A stretch of DNA of 10,222 bases from Thermoplasmatota archaeon (GTDB taxonomy: Archaea; Thermoplasmatota; Penumbrarchaeia; Penumbrarchaeales; Penumbrarchaeaceae): NCBI GenBank assembly GCA_030600725.1, contig JAUVLN010000046.1:1-10222 (forward strand). Reading direction: 5' to 3'. Positions within the stretch are counted from its first letter, which is position 1. Each line of letters begins with the position of its first letter. The position numbers were made by a program, and so were the translations under genes. Shown here one piece after another: positions 6,674 through 10,222 of this stretch. The notes beneath the pieces were generated by a model that did no database searches, was not told the origin of the DNA, and saw only the letters and a list, made by a program, of their open reading frames with translations.

Positions 6674-6691
6674 CGGCTCCGTTCAGAGCCG
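6674..6691. promoter_or_regulatory. Small dyad in the divergent intergenic region
   Basis: CGGCTC and GAGCCG are perfect 6-bp arms around a 6-nt loop. The dyad ends 11 nt before the TTAAAT box of the nucleotidyltransferase gene, so it is probably not transcribed from that promoter, and an operator is more likely than a hairpin. Chance occurrence cannot be excluded. Confidence 0.25.
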
Positions 6692-6701
6692 TGCATCAAG
6701 G

Positions 6702-6724
6702 TTAAATCGTTCACCGCTTATATG
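6702..6724 (+). promoter_or_regulatory. TATA-like boxes of the nucleotidyltransferase operon
   Basis: TTAAAT (6702-6707) and TTATATG (6718-6724) are the AT-rich elements before the ATG at 6753. The first predicts initiation near 6731, leaving the GAGG ribosome site (6741-6744) inside the mRNA. The second would start the mRNA near 6748, downstream of that site. The first is therefore preferred. Confidence 0.4.
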
Positions 6725-6752
6725 GTGTCCCGAGAGCACAGAGGATGAAGAG

Positions 6753-7988
6753 ATGACCAAAGAGGTCTACGGGATAGTGGTCCTTGCGGGGACGGCCCGA
6801 ATAGCAAGACAGATCAGGAGGGGGAAACGCAGAGACCTCTATCACCGCGTGGGAAGACCTCACCTGTGGAAGGCGGATACCAACGCGCTCGAGGCCAGTC
6901 TGGCTTCCAGGATCAACAGGGACGATTACATCGTGGGCGAGAACAAATCACTCCTCTACCTGCATCCTTCCCTCACCTCTGCCAGAAACATCAATTTCCT
7001 GAAAAGGGTCCTCTACTTCGCGGGGAAGACCGGGGACCGCCTCTACAGGAGAAACAAGCGCGATCTCCTCATCTTCCTGTCCCGCGAGGGTAGATCCCCG
7101 ATCTCATTGGTAATACAGAATCTACTGCTCTCCGACCATATCGATCCTGACCACCTTGTCGTCGTGGGGCCCAGGAGGCAGCTTAACAACGAGCTGGAGG
7201 GGAGTGGACTGACCGGGATCAGGGTACTTGAACAGGGGGGGACCCTCGGGAGGAACATGATCAAGGGCAGGGAGGCGTTGATCGACGGATCATACGATGG
7301 GGAACATATCCTCTTCATCGGCGGGGACGTACCGCTTGTTACCCCGAAGGGTATATCCGATTTCATCGAGCGGAGCGGCGTAAAGGGTTTCGAGGGGGAC
7401 ATGATCTGGGGCATGGGGAGCAGGGAGCAGCTTGGGGGATACATCGTCGAGCACGATGTGGAACACCTGGGTTCGATCGGGCCGAACTATCCAAAGAAAG
7501 GCAATCTCAACAAGTTCGGTATACCGCTTATCGATGACAGGGGGGTTTTCGGCCTGAGCGGAAGGAGGAGATATCTCATGATGGGCAACCTGTTCCTCTA
7601 CAGAACCTCCTCCGTTGACCAGAAGCTGGTGGACCGGTTCTATTCGCTTCGCAAGATGGGTGCGAACCCGCTCGCCTATCCCGGGCTGCTGTGGCACTTC
7701 GGGACCCCACTGCTCAAAGCGGTCAGGTGGAAACTCACCCTCTCGGAGGCGGAGAGGGTTCTCTCACAGAACGCCGGGATCGACCTGAGGGTCGGGTATA
7801 CCCCACCGGAGATCACCCTGGACCTCGACTCATATTCCGATCTCAGACGGTTAAGCGGGGTATATTTCTCCAGAGAGGGTTTGGATATCGACCTGGAGAT
7901 GAGCTTCAGGCAGTTCATCAGGGAGAAACGGAGGGAGAGGGGTAGAACCCTTCGCATCAGGAGGAAAAAAGTAAAAGGAGATGGATGA
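6753..7988 (+). CDS. Diverged MobA/CofC-like nucleotidyltransferase (GT-A fold)
   Basis: A 411-residue protein. HILFIGGDVPLVTP (185-198) matches the metal-binding GD.PL.TP strand of MobA/CofC-type NTP transferases (D192). GRSPISLVIQNLLLSDHIDPDHLVVVGP (113-140) has the usual helix-strand pattern after the substrate loop, MGNLFLYR (277-284) the usual GN-x-F strand, and ITLDLDSYSDLRRL (354-367) the closing D-x-D..DL motif. The N-terminal LAGG-x-S-x-R loop that binds the nucleotide is not canonical; IVVLAGTARIARQ (8-20) may be its remnant, with about 80 extra residues before the fold resumes. The C-terminus is very basic (REKRRERGRTLRIRRKK). It may transfer a nucleotidyl group to a sugar or cofactor precursor, or may have lost catalysis. 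The ATG at 6753 follows GAGGATGA (6741-6748); an in-frame TTG at 6645 would precede the promoter. The gene overlaps the next by 8 nt, implying an operon and coupled translation. Confidence 0.65.
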   Translation: MTKEVYGIVVLAGTARIARQIRRGKRRDLYHRVGRPHLWKADTNALEASLASRINRDDYIVGENKSLLYLHPSLTSARNINFLKRVLYFAGKTGDRLYRRNKRDLLIFLSREGRSPISLVIQNLLLSDHIDPDHLVVVGPRRQLNNELEGSGLTGIRVLEQGGTLGRNMIKGREALIDGSYDGEHILFIGGDVPLVTPKGISDFIERSGVKGFEGDMIWGMGSREQLGGYIVEHDVEHLGSIGPNYPKKGNLNKFGIPLIDDRGVFGLSGRRRYLMMGNLFLYRTSSVDQKLVDRFYSLRKMGANPLAYPGLLWHFGTPLLKAVRWKLTLSEAERVLSQNAGIDLRVGYTPPEITLDLDSYSDLRRLSGVYFSREGLDIDLEMSFRQFIREKRRERGRTLRIRRKKVKGDG

Positions 7989-9366
7989 CCATTACCTGTT
8001 GATGAGCCCTTTCAGGTTAAGGGATAGGGATCTGGGTGCACAGTTCTGTCAGCTGGAACGGTCCCTCATCTTTGATGAGACAATGAGGCATACCGGTTTC
8101 GTTCATTATATCGGAACCAATACGTTCAGGCTCCTGAAATCCAAGTTCACGGAGATCTACGGGAGCTACGTTTACAGGGTCCCGGGGGACCTCAGGCCCT
8201 CGATAGATGAGGGCAGCTTCATATCGGTTGAGCCGGGACATGTTCTAACAAGGATCTCGGTCGATCAGAGCCGTTTCATCAAGGGGAGGGAGGAGCCCAG
8301 AAAACTGCAGGTGGCGGAGGTGGAATCCGCGTCTCCCGCAGTGCTGGCCCTGCCCTCCCCCGAGCTGCCCAGGGACGAGTTCCTTGACCGGATATCAAGA
8401 TCCTGGAGGTCTGCCGAGGAGGATATGCTGGACAAGGTGATGGCGCTTCTGATGGTGTCGGCCCCATCGTCCCTGTATGGAAGCGGGGGCATCGGTTCGG
8501 AGGGGCTTGAGGTCGTGAGGGACCTGTCGAAGGGGACGCCCCGCAATGTGGCGGATACCGTCCTTTCCCAGCTCCCTGCCGAGTTCCGGATGAGGTCCGG
8601 GTCGCCATACCACTATACGAAGGTGGATTCGCTCAGCACAGTGAGGTCGATCGGGAGGAACAGGTCCGATGAGGGGTGCTTCACGTTGGTCCATCCGCAC
8701 CGCGTAACCGATGCATGGACCCGGGAGAAGATCCCCATCCAGCTTCCGTTCATCCTCAGGGAGGCCCAGTTCAGAGGGTCTCTTCCGGAGCTGGACCTGG
8801 ATGTGCTGGACTTCCAGTTGACCGCGCTGTATACGCCTCCCCCTGCAGAGAACCTGGTCGAGGAGATGATGAGGAGGGTGAAGGAGAGGGGAGAGTCCCT
8901 CATGTTCGACGCGGTCGGGCTGGGGATGCCCGACCAGATGGCCTCCGTGAGGATCGCATTGTCGCTGGCCAGGTTGAACGTAGGGAGGGTGTTTCGTACG
9001 GGAAAATATGTAAGACCCCTGGAGAACCCCCTTGACGAGGGGGAGAGGTTGTACTACGCTCTGATGGAGCAGGGCATGGAGGAGGTTGGGAGAAAGAAGG
9101 AGGAGGAGAGGTATGGAGGGATGAGATCCCATCCCTGGAGGGAGAAGCTGAAGGACCTTGACAGGAGGATATATTATCAGCTGAGAATATCTGCCAAGGA
9201 GAGCGGTGTGGATCGGGTCCCCAGGGAGAGCATCATGCCGAACATCGGGAGAAGGACGATAGACAAGGCGCTGGATCGGCTGAACCGGTACGGCTACATA
9301 CTGTTCATGAGAGGTGGTACGGAGATCAAGGTGGTTGTGGAATCATCCCCCGAGGACCACTCCTGA
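7981..9366 (+). CDS. Winged-helix protein of unknown function; possible degenerate MCM-like protein
   Basis: A 461-residue protein with no obvious signal peptide or membrane helix. Residues 386-453 form a clear winged helix, with the recognition region NIGRRTIDKALDRLNRYGYI. Three earlier segments recall MCM helicases in the right order: SAPSSLYG (160-167) versus the SIAPSIYG before the AAA+ core; GCFTLVHPH ... IPIQLPFIL (232-259) versus the sensor-1 A-A-NP and NI-x-LP ... LSRFD; and SVRIALSLARL (322-332) versus the lid helix. SFISVEPGHVLTRIS (79-93) could be an OB-fold strand pair. No Walker A or B is present, and the SAPS-to-HP gap is about 70 residues shorter than I would expect, so ATPase activity is unlikely. 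This comparison is by eye. The ATG at 7981 overlaps the previous gene by 8 nt; GGAG touches it with no spacer, so coupled initiation, or the ATG at 8002, is possible. Confidence 0.55.
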   Translation: MDDHYLLMSPFRLRDRDLGAQFCQLERSLIFDETMRHTGFVHYIGTNTFRLLKSKFTEIYGSYVYRVPGDLRPSIDEGSFISVEPGHVLTRISVDQSRFIKGREEPRKLQVAEVESASPAVLALPSPELPRDEFLDRISRSWRSAEEDMLDKVMALLMVSAPSSLYGSGGIGSEGLEVVRDLSKGTPRNVADTVLSQLPAEFRMRSGSPYHYTKVDSLSTVRSIGRNRSDEGCFTLVHPHRVTDAWTREKIPIQLPFILREAQFRGSLPELDLDVLDFQLTALYTPPPAENLVEEMMRRVKERGESLMFDAVGLGMPDQMASVRIALSLARLNVGRVFRTGKYVRPLENPLDEGERLYYALMEQGMEEVGRKKEEERYGGMRSHPWREKLKDLDRRIYYQLRISAKESGVDRVPRESIMPNIGRRTIDKALDRLNRYGYILFMRGGTEIKVVVESSPEDHS

Positions 9367-10222
9367 TCACTCCTCATCCTCTTCACCCCCCGCCCCCCAT
9401 CCTCTCTTGTCCCAGTTCCTGGATAGTTCCGCCTTTATGCCGGGTCCTATCGCCGGGGCGTCCATCTTCTCCTTCCTGATCATCCTCTCCACAAAACGTA
9501 TCCTCCGCCTCAACCCCGCCCTGTTGGCGTTCTGGATCTCCAGTCCCGGCCTCCTGTTGACCTCGATGACCAGGACCCCCCTTCCGTCATCCACCGTCAG
9601 ATCCACACCTGCAAAACCCATTCCCATGGCGTCCGAAGCTGCGGATGCGGTCTCCATGATCTCCTCCCACATGTTGAATCCGAATCCGACCAGGGAGCGC
9701 CCGGTTCCGGGGTGTCTTCTGGAGCTTTTCCTGCCAATCGTACCCGATATTATCCGCCCCTTCGATATCGATATGCCGGCAGCGAAGGCCCCCTGATGGA
9801 CGTTAGCCTTGCCGCCGGAACCCTTGGTCGGAAGCCGGGTCATCGCCATGATCGGGAAGCCCCTGAAAACCACAACACGGATGTCCAGAAGGCCCATCGT
9901 CGCGAGCTCTCTCAGCCTTCTGGAGAGAATGATCCTCTCCTCTATCAGGGCAGTATCCGGGGTGCCTCCCAGATATCTGCCGTTGATTATCCTCATCGCA
10001 TGACGGACCAGGTAGGAGGCCTCAACACCCTTTCCCGATGTGAGGATGAACCTCTTGACGACAACCCTCTCCACCACGAGGATCCCGGTGCCGCCGTGGC
10101 CCTGGCTTGGTTTGATGACAAAGCCCTCCTTCCTTTCGGCCAGCCAATCCTGAAATGATATCAGATCCTCCTCGGCGGTTATGGTCATCAACGTCCCGGG
10201 GATCGGGATCCCTGCAAGGCCG
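9367..10222 (-). CDS. ATP-grasp ligase, RimK-related / alpha-L-glutamate ligase-like (5' end outside window)
   Basis: The frame stays open to the window edge; the 284 visible residues begin GLAGIPIPGT, which fits the segment before the ATP-grasp core. The first in-frame start codons in view (TTG at 10191, ATG at 10188) are therefore internal. ATP-grasp features by visible residue: FVIKPSQGHGGTGI (34-47) with K37 and the glycine-rich loop; ALIEERI with E94/E95; DIRVVVF (113-119); RLPTKGSGGKANVHQG (129-144); GVDLTV with D207; and VIEVNRRPGLEIQNAN (218-233) with metal ligands E220 and N222. This combination is what I know from the RimK-related alpha-L-glutamate-ligase-like family, best described in bacteria. 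It should activate a carboxylate with ATP and join it to an amine, but the substrate is unknown. The tail is acidic (GGEEDEE). The stop directly abuts that of the convergent winged-helix gene. Confidence 0.82.
   Translation of the reverse strand, partial: GLAGIPIPGTLMTITAEEDLISFQDWLAERKEGFVIKPSQGHGGTGILVVERVVVKRFILTSGKGVEASYLVRHAMRIINGRYLGGTPDTALIEERIILSRRLRELATMGLLDIRVVVFRGFPIMAMTRLPTKGSGGKANVHQGAFAAGISISKGRIISGTIGRKSSRRHPGTGRSLVGFGFNMWEEIMETASAASDAMGMGFAGVDLTVDDGRGVLVIEVNRRPGLEIQNANRAGLRRRIRFVERMIRKEKMDAPAIGPGIKAELSRNWDKRGWGAGGEEDEE

Noticed and set aside
6645..6752. N-terminal extension of the nucleotidyltransferase from an in-frame TTG
   Set aside because: The extra 36 residues show no domain pattern and would cover both TATA-like boxes. 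The ATG at 6753 has a good ribosome site.
8395..9132. 245-residue open frame on the minus strand
   Set aside because: It is antisense to the winged-helix gene. The translation is rich in Pro, His and Arg, as expected for an antisense shadow, and it has no ribosome site that I can support.
9314..9796. 160-residue open frame on the plus strand, and a second at 9712-10158
   Set aside because: Both run antisense to the ATP-grasp gene, whose motifs are intact, and they look like low-complexity shadows.
9367..10191. Complete 274-residue ATP-grasp protein starting at TTG 10191
   Set aside because: The frame continues open to the window edge with a sensible GLAGIPIPGT sequence that fits the family, so the true start is outside the window.

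Overview
The window looks like euryarchaeal DNA, and I would guess Thermoplasmata or a relative. The firmest evidence is an LSm/SmAP protein gene directly followed by ribosomal protein eL37, two families found in Archaea and Eukarya. Supporting signs are AT-rich TATA-like boxes about 25-30 nt ahead of plausible transcript starts, Shine-Dalgarno sites such as AAGGAGG and GAGGTGA, and a secreted C25-family (gingipain-type) peptidase. The base composition is moderately GC-rich with tight gene packing. The lineage is an inference; no rRNA or tRNA is present to confirm it.

Left part, plus strand (1-2471): the 3' end of an unknown, possibly membrane, protein; an AT-rich promoter gap with an inverted repeat; an ElaA/YjcF-like GNAT acetyltransferase; a 91-residue two-helix membrane protein; and a 12-helix ABC-2-like permease with no ATPase beside it.

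Middle, minus strand (2475-6595): reading in the direction of transcription, a 1220-residue membrane-anchored C25 peptidase-like protein comes first, with a signal peptide, a His/Cys catalytic pair, several beta-sandwich-type repeats, one membrane helix and a cytoplasmic Ser/Asp-rich repeat tail. After it come LSm and then eL37, which form an operon with their own promoter.

Right part: a divergent regulatory gap (6596-6752) with two small dyads separates the peptidase from a plus-strand two-gene operon. The first gene is a diverged MobA/CofC-like nucleotidyltransferase. The second overlaps it by 8 nt and encodes a 461-residue winged-helix protein in which, by eye, I see degenerate MCM-helicase-like blocks in the right order but no Walker motifs. 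The window ends with a convergent ATP-grasp ligase resembling the RimK-related alpha-L-glutamate-ligase-like family; its N-terminus lies beyond the right edge.

The most promising novelty is the nucleotidyltransferase plus MCM-like pair. Next are the repeat-bearing cytoplasmic tail of the C25 protein and an archaeal member of the RimK-related ATP-grasp family. Most of the housekeeping content is ordinary.
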